Positions 1 to 8,296 of a stretch of DNA of 40,756 bases are shown piece after piece. The notes beneath the pieces are model-generated. The model searched no databases. It was not told where the DNA came from and saw only the letters and a program-made list of their open reading frames with translations. Source of the stretch: Lachnospiraceae bacterium. GTDB lineage: Bacteria; Bacillota; Clostridia; Lachnospirales; Lachnospiraceae. Made by a program: the position numbers and the translations under genes. The stretch covers positions 1 to 40,756 of the forward strand of contig JAJQGP010000097.1 of NCBI GenBank assembly GCA_021200475.1, in the 5' to 3' direction. The first letter of the stretch is position 1; each line of letters begins with the position of its first letter.

Positions 1-1
1 A

Positions 2-528
2 ACGGGATCAGAGCGCATCAAATTAGTCCGAAAAAATCGGGAGTTATCGTTTAAAAGAAATGAAGTGAAAAAAAGCTCTCCTATAACAACAGCAATCCCC
101 GGAAATCCTGTATCTTTATTGAGGAGGAGCGAACACAGAGGCAGTCGGTAGTATTGAAGGATGTTTGTTATCGAATTACAGCAGCAATGGTGCTCCGTCC
201 AGAATTTGGAGGCACTCCTATGCAACTCTATAACCAATTTGAACGGAGGGTGAAAAAGGGGCAGAACTTTGTGCAGCCATCGATGGGAACACGGGAGTTT
301 CCGGCTTATTACGAATGGGGAGCCACAGAGCAAAATCCAATAAACGACAGTATGGATCTGGGACTGATGGTCTACGATGTTTTTAACCTGCATCAATGGA
401 GAGTAGGGAAAAAAGCCGAACCGGACGTTTCACTTTATCGCGCAAGAATGGAAAACGGAATCATTTCAGTACCTCCTTATGATTCTGCTCTGGTACTGAA
501 ACCAGGCAAGGAGGTGAATATATGCTGA
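2..528 (+). pseudogene. cas5c: Cas5c (type I-C), 5'-truncated by the window edge and frameshifted
   Basis: Cas5c is the Cascade subunit that in type I-C also cuts the CRISPR precursor RNA and holds the crRNA 5' handle. From base 2 one frame is open and carries the family motif KRNEVK (bases 53-70). It then meets an A7 run (68-74). The rest of the protein is in another frame, with IEEERTQRQ, KKGQNF, MGTREF and DVSLYRARMENG, ending at 528. One extra A in the A7 run joins the two frames into a normal Cas5c sequence. Without it, only a piece from a TTG at 154 or similar could be made. The Lys-His pair that cuts RNA in Bacillus halodurans Cas5d aligns here with Gln-Leu (QLYNQF). The end overlaps cas8c by 7 bases, so the two are translationally coupled. 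The family call is firm; whether the gene works is open. Confidence 0.85.
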
Positions 529-2335
529 GTGAACTTGCAGAATATGCCTGTAGCCATAATCTGGTAGCCCAGGCTGGTTTTAAACCGAAAGCACTGAAAG
601 GGTACATACACTTATCTGAGGATGGTGAGTTTATTGGTATCACTGTCAGAGAAAAAGGAGCAGAGTCTGTCTATGCGCCGGATATCGGTTCTGCTGCAAA
701 TGGAACGAGATACTGTAATCCATTAATTGAAAAGGCAAAGATTCCTCTTTGTATGGTGGAGAATGAGAAGAAAGATAAAAACATTCCTACAAAACATGAA
801 TTCTTTTTGTCAATGCTGGAAGATGGAGGAAGATATGAACCAAAATATCAGGTAATCGCTCAGACGTTGCGTTCGGATGAGATAAGAAATAAGATGATTG
901 ATTCTCTTTCGCAAAACAAGCTAAAGGGAACTGATCCAATCGGTTTTGTCGTAGACGGCGTTCCTGCGGAACGAAGTCAGGCCTGCGGTATTTGGTGGAG
1001 TGAATACCGGAAGAAATTTAGTGAAACGCCAACGGATGAATTGCCACGGTGTCTGATAACAGGGGAACTTGCCCCGGCTCTTGTGACTGTGCCCAAGGTG
1101 TCTGGTCTTATGAGTGTAGGCGGACATACTTCCGGAGATGCATTTCTTTGCTTTGACAAAGACGCTTTTCAGTCCTATGGCTTGAAAAAAAGTGCGAACG
1201 CGCCTGTTTCAGAAGAAGGGATGACGGCAGTTAATGCTGCTTTGAATGAACTGATCGAGAAAGCTCCTGTTTTTGGCGGTGCTAAGATGGTACACTGGTA
1301 TGCGGGTGAAATACCGGATGAGGTAGATCCATTTGGAGATTTAATGGATGGAATGTGGGGTGAGGAAGAACCAGAGGAAAATGAAGAATCAGAAGAGGCC
1401 GACGAAGCGTCTTTGCAAGAGCAGAATGCTGTTGAGAAAGAGAAAAGTGCACATCAAAATGCAAAACAATTTTTGAAAAGCGTCTGGACAGGTGAAAGAC
1501 CAGCCATGCTTTCTGCACGCTATTACATTATGCCATTGTCCGGTGCGGGCGGTCGCATGATGGTGCGTGGATGGTATGAGGGAAGCTTTGAAGATTTGTA
1601 TAAAAACATTGATCAATGGTTTGATGATTTACAACTGGTACGTGCGAATGGAAGGGGTATGACAAAACCTCCGAAATTAGCAGCATTGTGCTATTGCCTG
1701 CTGAGACCTGGAAGTGATTCTAAACGAGAGATGGAGGAACATTTTAACAAGGATTTGGCAAATCTTGCTGGACGTATTATTAATGCAATAATCAGTGGAA
1801 ATCCTTTGCCTGATGAGGTTGCAGCACGTTCTCTGTACCGTATTCGTTCAGCTAATTATTCCGGTTCTGGAGAAGAGAAAAAAATTCGTACCATCTGGAA
1901 TTAAGAGCATTTCAATTATTAAAAGCATGGCTGGTGAGGCGCCAGCGGCAGAGAGGAGATGAAAATATTATGGGAACAGATGTTGAAACAGCATCCTGCA
2001 CGATCGCTTATTGTTGCGGACAGCTAATGGCGGTATATGCGGCAATTCAGGAAGAGGCTACAGAAGTCAATGTTGGTGTTGTAGAAAAATATTATGCGGC
2101 TGCAAGTTCTTCTCCGGCCCTTGTTATTGGTAAGCTTGCTCAGCTTTCTCAATACTATCTTTCTGATTTGGAAAAGAAACATTTTATTCGTTATGACAGA
2201 ATGTTGGGAGAAATATATACCAGAATGGGACAGGCTCGGATTCCTGTTACAATGAATCTGGAGCAGCAGACGGAGTTTGCGTTGGGTTATTATCAACAGC
2301 GAGCAGCTATTTATACACCATCAAGAAAAAAATGA
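522..2335 (+). pseudogene. cas8c: Cas8c/Csd1 large subunit, frameshifted at an A7 tract
   Basis: Cas8c is the large subunit of the type I-C Cascade and reads the PAM. The first frame runs 522-1904 (460 aa) and stops just after SGSGEEKKIRT. The usual C-terminal part (LLKAWLVRR, then a Cas8c tail ending FALGYYQQR) follows directly in another frame to 2335. The break falls at an A7 run, 1878-1884. One added A joins the frames into about 600 aa, the normal Csd1 length. The A-rich site could allow polymerase slippage, could be a real mutation, or could be a base-calling error. The start ATG at 522 lies inside the end of cas5c. If the frame is not restored, the truncated product lacks the C-terminal helical bundle. 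Confidence 0.85.
1970..2335 (+). CDS. cas11c: Cas11c small subunit (C-terminal part of Cas8c, own start)
   Basis: This is the last 121 residues of the Cas8c coding region. In studied type I-C systems the small subunit Cas11c is made from an internal start inside cas8c. Here an ATG at 1970 follows a good ribosome-binding site (GAGAGGAG, about 1951-1958). A longer version could start at GTG 1934. The protein matches the Csd1 tail: GQLMAVYAAIQEEA, then KYYAAASSSPALVIGKL, then LEQQTEFALGYYQQ at the end. Because the cas8c frameshift lies upstream, this subunit would be produced whether or not full-length Cas8c is. It is followed after 16 bases by cas7c. The match to the Cas8c C-terminus is clear; separate translation is inferred from the family and the ribosome-binding site. 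Confidence 0.7.
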   Translation: MGTDVETASCTIAYCCGQLMAVYAAIQEEATEVNVGVVEKYYAAASSSPALVIGKLAQLSQYYLSDLEKKHFIRYDRMLGEIYTRMGQARIPVTMNLEQQTEFALGYYQQRAAIYTPSRKK

Positions 2336-2351
2336 GGAGGGGAAAATAATT

Positions 2352-3344
2352 ATGCCTATTGAAAATCGCTATGAATTTATGTATTACATCGAATGCCGCA
2401 ATGGAAATCCTAATGGAGATCCAGATCTGGGAAACTCGCCGAGAATGGATCCACAGGATATGCATGGATATATCACAGATGTGGCAATCAAGCGCCGTAT
2501 CCGCAATTATGTCCAGGCAGCTTATAATGGAGAAGACGGCATGGAGATGTTGGTTCGAAGTGCCAGCAATATAAATACCGGAATTGCCAGAGCAAAAGAA
2601 CTGGCTGGTGTGGAAGTGTCCGCAAAAGGAAAAAACGAAGTTTATGCTGGACGAAAAGCTGCCTGTGGTATGTTTTATGATGTTCGTACTTTTGGCGCGG
2701 TGATGTCTACCGGACCGAATGCAGGTCAGGTTCGCGGCCCGGTTCAGCTGACATTTGCTCGGTCGTTAGATCCGATCGAGTCGCAGGATATTTCGATTAC
2801 CAGAATGGCAAAAGCGGCGGACGTTTCTGGTGCGAAGACAGCAGCTGATTATGAAGCTTGGGAGGCAGAACAGTCAGAGGATACGCTGCGAACGATGGGA
2901 CGTAAACAGTTTACTCCTTATGGCCTTTATGAGGCGCGCGGATTTATCAGTGCCAATCTGGCACAGGAAACAGGATTTGATGAAAAGGATTTGAGGATCT
3001 TTTTTGAAGCGATTCTGAATATGTATGAACATGATCGTTCCGCGAGCAAGGGAGAGATGGCTGTTATTACGCCATTGGTGATATTCCGCCACACCGGCAC
3101 TGACTCTGATGAAAATCAACGTAAGAGACAGGCTAAGCTTGGCTGTGCACCAGCACATCGGCTTTTTGAGCTGGTAGAGGTAGAGAAGAAAGCAGAAGTA
3201 GATTATCCGCGCTCGTGGAAAGATTATCATTCAGTGATTCGTCTGGATGCCAGGCCGTCAGGGGTAGATATCGGTTTTTTAACGTCACCGTATGGAGAAA
3301 TCAGCTGGAATCAGGTACCGGAAGATGCAGAATTTTTCAGATGA
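2352..3344 (+). CDS. cas7c: Cas7c/Csd2, CRISPR Cascade backbone subunit
   Basis: Cas7c polymerises along the crRNA to form the backbone of the type I-C Cascade. The 330-aa protein opens with the family hallmark RNGNPNGDPDLGNSPRMDP (residues 11-29), followed by TDVAIKRRIRNYV. It also has GAVMSTGPNAGQVRGPVQ and a typical ending. The start at 2352 is chosen because it follows GAGGAGGGG and begins just before the conserved N-terminus; the frame is open further upstream but without family sequence. It is intact and lies tightly between cas11c and cas4, whose start overlaps its last 20 bases. Length is slightly above the usual 280-300 aa. Identification is firm. Confidence 0.95.
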   Translation: MPIENRYEFMYYIECRNGNPNGDPDLGNSPRMDPQDMHGYITDVAIKRRIRNYVQAAYNGEDGMEMLVRSASNINTGIARAKELAGVEVSAKGKNEVYAGRKAACGMFYDVRTFGAVMSTGPNAGQVRGPVQLTFARSLDPIESQDISITRMAKAADVSGAKTAADYEAWEAEQSEDTLRTMGRKQFTPYGLYEARGFISANLAQETGFDEKDLRIFFEAILNMYEHDRSASKGEMAVITPLVIFRHTGTDSDENQRKRQAKLGCAPAHRLFELVEVEKKAEVDYPRSWKDYHSVIRLDARPSGVDIGFLTSPYGEISWNQVPEDAEFFR

Positions 3345-3999
3345 TCAGGAATTGTTTCCTTTATCGTGGCTGTCTCAGTATGGCTATTGTCCGAGACGGT
3401 GTGGGCTTTTGGCATTGGAACAGGTATGGGAAGAAAACGCAGAAACAGCATCTGGCCGTGTGCAACACCAACGAGTACATACTGCCCGTGTGGAGCATAA
3501 GGGAAATGATATTTTTCTATATGAGCTTAGCGTTTATTCACGTACTCTCGGAGTCAGTGGAAAATGTGATTGTATTGAAGCTAATGCATCACCGGATGGG
3601 GTAGTATTTCCTTATGGAGAAGGAAAGTATCAGCTTTATCCGGTGGAATATAAACATGGAACTGTGAGACAGGAAGAAGAGTATCATATTCAGCTATGCG
3701 CACAGGCAATTTGTCTGGAAGAACAGTTTGGATGTTCAATTCCGAAGGGCGCAATTTTTTACATTAATGCGCACCGACGTGATGAGGTAGCGTTAACCGA
3801 TAATTTACGGCAAAAAACGATAGAGACTGCGAAAAAGATACGGGAACTGCTGTCACAGGAAACGATTCCTGTAGAAAAATACAGCGCGAAATGTAAAAGA
3901 TGCTCTATACTTCCCGCCTGTCAGCCAAGGTGGAAACACAGCGCAAAGAAATACTGCCAGTCTCTGTGGGATATGGCCCTTGCGGAGGAAGAGCGATGA
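3325..3999 (+). CDS. cas4: Cas4, CRISPR adaptation nuclease
   Basis: Cas4 trims and orients prespacers for Cas1-Cas2, setting PAM-correct insertion. The 224-aa protein has the full iron-sulfur cysteine set: one in SQYGYCPRRCGL near the N-terminus and three in CKRCSILPAC at the end. The RecB-type nuclease residues are also visible: the GRVQHQRVH histidine, SGKCDCIE (Asp) and YPVEYKHG (Glu-x-Lys). The start chosen (MQNFSDD) overlaps the end of cas7c and leaves the first conserved cysteine about 20 residues in, as is usual. The end overlaps cas1 by ATGA. It appears intact, so spacer uptake could still work even if interference does not. Confidence 0.95.
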   Translation: MQNFSDDQELFPLSWLSQYGYCPRRCGLLALEQVWEENAETASGRVQHQRVHTARVEHKGNDIFLYELSVYSRTLGVSGKCDCIEANASPDGVVFPYGEGKYQLYPVEYKHGTVRQEEEYHIQLCAQAICLEEQFGCSIPKGAIFYINAHRRDEVALTDNLRQKTIETAKKIRELLSQETIPVEKYSAKCKRCSILPACQPRWKHSAKKYCQSLWDMALAEEER

Positions 4000-5012
4000 A
4001 GCAACTGAAAAATACTCTTTATATTTTGACGCCAGAAACGTATCTGGCACTCCAGAATGAAAATATTGCTGTCAAAGTAGGGGGAGAAGAGAAAGTCCGT
4101 GTGCCTGCAAATACAATAGATTCTATTTATTGTTTTGGAAATGTGTCGGTGTCAACTCCTCTGATATCTTTTTGTGGTGAGCGTGGAATATCTTTGTGTT
4201 TTTTCTCAGAATACGGAAAGTTTTATGGGAGAATTCAGGGACCAGTACATGGAAATGTACTATTGAGGCGCAGACAATATGCCGCTCTGGAGGATTGCAA
4301 TCAGAGAACTCGGTATGCCCGTAGTTTTCTGTTGGGAAAATTATCTTCCGAAAAGGTTTTCCTTCAGCGAATGCGGCGTGAGCATAAAGAAGGCGAAGCA
4401 GAGTTTTCAAGTGCGATAAATAAAATCACGGGTATTTCGGCACAATTGAAAGAGTGTGCCACGGTTGATTCTATGAGGGGACTGGAAGGTGCGGCAGCAG
4501 CAGCTTATTTCGCTGCTTTTCCCGCTGCGCTGAAAAGTCAGACCCTGACATTTTCCAGTCGAAACCGTCGCCCGCCGGAAGATCCGGTAAATGCATTGCT
4601 CTCCTTTTTATATACTTTGCTGAAAAATGACGTACAGTCTGCACTCGAAGGAGTGGGGCTGGATCCGGCAGCAGGTTTTTTGCATACACTTCGACCGGGA
4701 CGGCCGGCGTTAGCGCTAGACCTGATGGAAGAGTTGCGGGCACCTCTTTGCGATAGATTAGCAATTGCTCTTATCAATCGTGGACAGGTTTCGGAAAGAA
4801 GTTTTTTACAGCTGAATCCGCCTGTATTATTGAGCGAAGATGGGAGGAAAATAGTTCTGACTGCATGGCAAAGAAGAAAACAGGAAGAAATACAGCATCT
4901 TTTTTTGGAGGAAACGATGCCAATAGGGATGATTCCCCATGCACAGGCAATGCTTTTTGCTCGTGTGATAAGAGGAGAATTGGATGAATATCCGCCTTTT
5001 AACTGGAGGTAA
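3996..5012 (+). CDS. cas1: Cas1, CRISPR integrase
   Basis: Cas1 is the metal-dependent integrase that inserts new spacers at the leader end of the array. The 338-aa protein begins MKQLKNTLYILTPETYLAL with the N-terminal beta domain. The active-site residues are in place: Glu in SMRGLEGAAAAAYF, His in AAGFLHTLRPGRPAL, and the acidic residue in DLMEELRAPLCDRL. The start at 3996 forms an ATGA overlap with cas4 and is the conserved one; longer in-frame starts run through cas4. Spacing to cas2 is 6 bases. Length is normal for type I-C Cas1. Confidence 0.96.
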   Translation: MKQLKNTLYILTPETYLALQNENIAVKVGGEEKVRVPANTIDSIYCFGNVSVSTPLISFCGERGISLCFFSEYGKFYGRIQGPVHGNVLLRRRQYAALEDCNQRTRYARSFLLGKLSSEKVFLQRMRREHKEGEAEFSSAINKITGISAQLKECATVDSMRGLEGAAAAAYFAAFPAALKSQTLTFSSRNRRPPEDPVNALLSFLYTLLKNDVQSALEGVGLDPAAGFLHTLRPGRPALALDLMEELRAPLCDRLAIALINRGQVSERSFLQLNPPVLLSEDGRKIVLTAWQRRKQEEIQHLFLEETMPIGMIPHAQAMLFARVIRGELDEYPPFNWR

Positions 5013-5018
5013 CCACTT

Positions 5019-5309
5019 ATGATGATTGTGCTTTCGTATGATGTTGACACAACGGACGCAGCAGGGGCAAAACGTTTGCGCAAGGTGGCGAAGATATGCG
5101 AGTCTTATGGCTGCCGGGTACAGAATTCAGTTTTTGAATTAATTGTTGATCCTGCACAATTGGTAGCTCTAAAAGCACAAATACAGCAGACAATCAACGA
5201 AGAGAAAGATTCTGTGCGATTATACCGTCTGGGAAGTAATTGGCGTCCTAAAATAGAATCGATTGGAAAAGGATTGCGGTATGAGCAGGATGGCGTAATT
5301 ATGCTATGA
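5019..5309 (+). CDS. cas2: Cas2, CRISPR adaptation protein
   Basis: Cas2 is the dimeric scaffold that bridges two Cas1 dimers in the spacer integration complex. The 96-aa protein has the ferredoxin-like fold signature at its start (MMIVLSYDVDTTD), the RKVAKICESYGCRVQNSVFE segment typical of type I-C, and a SVRLYRLGSNW strand. Either of the two first methionines could be used; an AACTGGAGG ribosome-binding site lies at the end of cas1. It is the last cas gene and is followed by the leader, the standard I-C order cas3-5-8-7-4-1-2-array. Confidence 0.96.
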   Translation: MMIVLSYDVDTTDAAGAKRLRKVAKICESYGCRVQNSVFELIVDPAQLVALKAQIQQTINEEKDSVRLYRLGSNWRPKIESIGKGLRYEQDGVIML

Positions 5310-5500
5310 GGAGAAAAAGCGCGAACCATAATCAAGTGGAAAAACCTAAGAGGTTCGCGCAGATAAATTTTAATATTATGTAATTTCTGGTTCTCGTATT
5401 TATCATAATTGATAGTTATCTGGCCGTGTAAATTATATAAGCAATATATTTAACTGTAGTTATTGCATAAAAATTGTGGAGATTTTTGGCAATAATTGCA
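5310..5500 (+). promoter_or_regulatory. CRISPR leader
   Basis: This 191-base AT-rich non-coding stretch separates cas2 from the first perfect repeat. It starts with a 9-bp perfect inverted repeat, GCGCGAACC (5319-5327) and GGTTCGCGC (5352-5360). I recall similar GCGCGAACC/GGTTCGCGC arms after cas2 in other I-C loci. The array promoter should be here; TTGATA at 5409 with TATATA at 5434 is a weak candidate with long spacing. Perfect repeats adjoin this side and decayed ones lie at the other end, so this is the leader end and the array is read on the + strand. Confidence 0.75.
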
Positions 5501-7446
5501 GTTGTTGCCCCTGCGGGGGCATGACTTGAAACATCCCGTCAATCCGCTTTTCCTTCACCAGATCCGGTTGTTGCCCCTGCGGGGGCATGACTTGAAACCG
5601 CCTTCATCCAGGAAAAGTCCTTGTCCTTATTCGTTGTTGCCCCTGCGGGGGCATGACTTGAAACCCTGAACGGCCTTGGCAAGGATGCTGCACAGATCAT
5701 GTTGTTGCCCCTGCGGGGGCATGACTTGAAACCAATCTTCAATTGATGATGTACCAGATTGGATATTGTTGTTGCCCCTGCGGGGGCATGACTTGAAACA
5801 GGCGTTCAGTACGCGTGAGAGAGGGAAGCAGCGTTGTTGCCCCTGCGGGGGCATGACTTGAAACGGACATTTCGCTGTCGGAATATAAATAAATGTGGGT
5901 TGTTGCCCCTGCGGGGGCATGACTTGAAACAGATGTCCTTTTGCGATCATTGCTGGGGAAAACGGTTGTTGCCCCTGCGGGGGCATGACTTGAAACTACG
6001 GAAACCAGTCGAATGTACAGGGTACATCGTGTTGTTGCCCCTGCGGGGGCATGACTTGAAACATATGACAGGGAACAAATATCAAGAGCTGGCAGGTTGT
6101 TGCCCCTGCGGGGGCATGACTTGAAACCCATTACACAATTTTTACTTAGCTCTGGTAAGTCTGTTGTTGCCCCTGCGGGGGCATGACTTGAAACTGGATA
6201 TAACTGCTTTGATACATCTATGTGGTCTGTTGTTGCCCCTGCGGGGGCATGACTTGAAACATTGGAGATTTGCCAAAAGCTGAGCCAGAGAAGCGTTGTT
6301 GCCCCTGCGGGGGTATGACTTGAAACATCAAAATTATTCTTGCGCTCCGTCAGCCGCCCGTTGTTGCCCCTGCGGGGGCATGACTTGAAACTGGAAGATC
6401 GGCTCAATAGTGTAGGCCAGGCGTCAGTTGTTGCCCCTGCGGGGGCATGACTTGAAACTGCCATAGCCACAGATCCATTCATCACAGATTCAGTTGTTGC
6501 CCCTGCGGGGGCATGACTTGAAACATCTGCCTGTGATTGATAAGATTAACGAGGCGGCGTTGTTGCCCCTGCGGGGGCATGACTTGAAACGTTCCAAGAC
6601 GGCGGAAATACCGCACATTCTCTGTTGTTGCCCCTGCGGGGGCATGACTTGAAACTTAATTTCAGGTCATAAGGCAGATGCGCGTTGACCGGTTGTTGCC
6701 CCTGCGGGGGCATGACTTGAAACAATAATGTCGTAAGCGTCGATGACACCCGCAGTTGTTGTTGCCCCTGCGGGGGCATGACTTGAAACATGCCGTCCAT
6801 CCACCATGCACCAGCGATAATCGTTGTTGCCCCTGCGGGGGCATGACTTGAAACTAAAGAAGGATATGCTTATTGCAAAAGTAAGGTGTTGTTGCCCCTG
6901 CGGGGGCATGACTTGAAACCGCTTACGAGACATACTTTGATCTGTCGGAACTGGTTGTTGCCCCTGCGGGGGCATGACTTGAAACGGCGTGATCTGCGCG
7001 GTACTGTCTGCGGCGATCTAGTTGTTGCCCCTGCGGGGGCATGACTTGAAACCCGGGTTTAAGTCCCAGAATATTTTACGCCGCTTTGTTGTTGCCCCTG
7101 CGGGGGCATGACTTGAAACAATCCGGTTGCCTCATAATTTGTTGTAATCGAGGTTGTTGCCCCTGCGGGGGCATGACTTGAAACAGGCAATGGATTACCA
7201 TGCCCGGCTTGATTTCTTGTTGTTGCCCCTGCGGGGGCATGACTTGAAACTTGGAATTCGCTCCTTGTACAGTTAAGCGGCAATGTTGTTGCCCCTGCGG
7301 GGGCATGACTTGAAACACGTTTGACGTATCGAAGCCGCTCACATCAAGTTATTATTGCCCCTGCGGGAGCATGACCTGAAACGATACTGTAACAATATTA
7401 GCTACGGCGAGAACTGTTGTTGCCCTGCAGGGGTATGACTTGAAAC
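5501..7446 (+). CRISPR. Type I-C CRISPR array, 30 repeats and 29 spacers
   Basis: The 32-bp repeat starts GTTGTTGCCCCTGCGGGGGC and ends ATGACTTGAAAC. It contains a 6-bp stem TGCCCC/GGGGCA with a TGCG loop, and the 3' part gives the usual I-C handle ending TTGAAAC. Counting by hand gives 30 repeats. The first is 5501-5532 and the last perfect one 7285-7316. Repeat 13 (6295-6326) has one C-to-T change. The last two (7351-7382 with four changes; 7416-7446, 31 bp, with a lost C) are decayed, which marks the trailer end. Spacers are 33-36 bp, mostly 34, and all differ. I could not assign any target. The repeat departs from the common I-C consensus (GTGGATTGAAA ending) more than the lone repeat at 31627 does. 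Confidence 0.98.
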
Positions 7447-7529
7447 TACTGGGTGATATGAGAAGGGCGGAGAACGGGACCGAAAACAGATATTATACAC
7501 CACGGACGGATGTGGGGGAGAAAACAATG

Positions 7530-7559
7530 GAGAAAAACAGGGCGATCAAACGACCGCCC
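7530..7559 (-). terminator. Terminator of hicAB
   Basis: On the - strand, GGGCG and CGCCC (7555-7559 and 7540-7544) form a short stem with a 10-base loop, followed by TGTTTTTC. It lies 12 bases past the hicB stop codon and would end hicAB transcription before it runs antisense into the CRISPR array. The stem is only 5 bp, so strength is uncertain. Confidence 0.55.
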
Positions 7560-7571
7560 AGAACCAAGAGA

Positions 7572-7967
7572 TTAAGCAAACTTTTCCATCAGACCTTCCT
7601 GCAGCACCTGGGAGCAGTTGATTCCACGCTTATCAGCAAGAGCGGCCATCCATGCAGGAAGGGAGACATTCTTTCGGACAGCTCGCGTATCAATCGCGGC
7701 GCGGTACGCGAGGGAGTCAATCTGAATCAGGGTAAGGACAGCGTTGTCTGGGCGTTCGATGTCACATTGTGGTGACGGCGGGTTAATATCTTCGGGGTGA
7801 TCATCTTCTGCATCAACGAGCCAGATAGACGCAGCATCAGTGATCTGTTCGATCGCGTCAGCGAAGTCTTTTCCGGTGGTGATGCAACCGGGAAGATCGG
7901 GAACTCTGGCAAAGAAGCCAGATCCGTCTTTTTCCGGAACAAGAATAGCTGTGTAAATATATTTCAT
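7572..7967 (-). CDS. hicB: HicB-type antitoxin
   Basis: HicB neutralises the HicA ribonuclease and represses the hicAB promoter. The 131-aa protein has the degenerate RNase H-like HicB fold at the N-terminus (MKYIYTAILVPEKDGSGFFA, then VPDLPGCITTGKDFADAI). At the C-terminus is a ribbon-helix-helix DNA-binding segment (RKNVSLPAWMAALADKRG, then SQVLQEGL). The start at 7967 follows AAGGAGAACGCC; the frame extends 13 codons upstream without family sequence. It is the second gene after hicA, 41 bases apart, on the strand opposite the array. Confidence 0.9.
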   Translation of the reverse strand: MKYIYTAILVPEKDGSGFFARVPDLPGCITTGKDFADAIEQITDAASIWLVDAEDDHPEDINPPSPQCDIERPDNAVLTLIQIDSLAYRAAIDTRAVRKNVSLPAWMAALADKRGINCSQVLQEGLMEKFA

Positions 7968-8008
7968 GGCGTTCTCCTTTCGGAAGGAGGGAGCAGGCGC
8001 TTCCAACC

Positions 8009-8197
8009 TTACTTGTTTTGATTTTGTTTGATTTCCCTGCGGATATATCGAAGATCATTTTCATTGAAGTCGTGTCTTTTCAATGGAATCGTGCTATTGT
8101 ATTCGGCATTGTAAAATATGTCGTGGTTTCCACCACTCCGCTTGAAGATATATCCGGAAGACTTAAGTTCTTTTAGTGCGATGTCTCTTGGCTTCAT
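8009..8197 (-). CDS. hicA: HicA-type toxin (mRNA interferase)
   Basis: HicA is a small double-stranded-RNA-binding-fold ribonuclease that stops translation when HicB is lost. The 62-aa protein begins MKPRDIALKELKSSGY and has the family's central GGNHDIFY segment with the catalytic His at residue 25, then IPLKRHDFNENDLRYIRREI. The start at 8197 follows a strong AAGGAGGTAAAC site; the upstream in-frame ATG at 8221 is less likely. It precedes hicB in one operon. The promoter must lie in the AT-rich 100 bases shared with the divergent gene at 8297. Confidence 0.9.
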   Translation of the reverse strand: MKPRDIALKELKSSGYIFKRSGGNHDIFYNAEYNSTIPLKRHDFNENDLRYIRREIKQNQNK

Positions 8198-8296
8198 GTT
8201 TACCTCCTTATGAAGATACAATACACAAGATTACACAAAAAGTCAAGAGAAATACATAAAAATACACAAATAAATTTGGTTAAGAGAGGAGAAGTT

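Noticed and set aside
5539-7342. Several open frames on both strands across 5.5-7.3 kb encoding repeated SSHAPAGATT or PPQGQQ peptides
   Set aside because: They are translations of the CRISPR repeats and spacers; the periodicity is 65-67 bases with no ribosome-binding sites or family sequence.
7447-7529. A further CRISPR repeat or small gene after the array
   Set aside because: No repeat-like sequence follows 7446; the short + strand frame there runs antisense through hicB and lacks family features.
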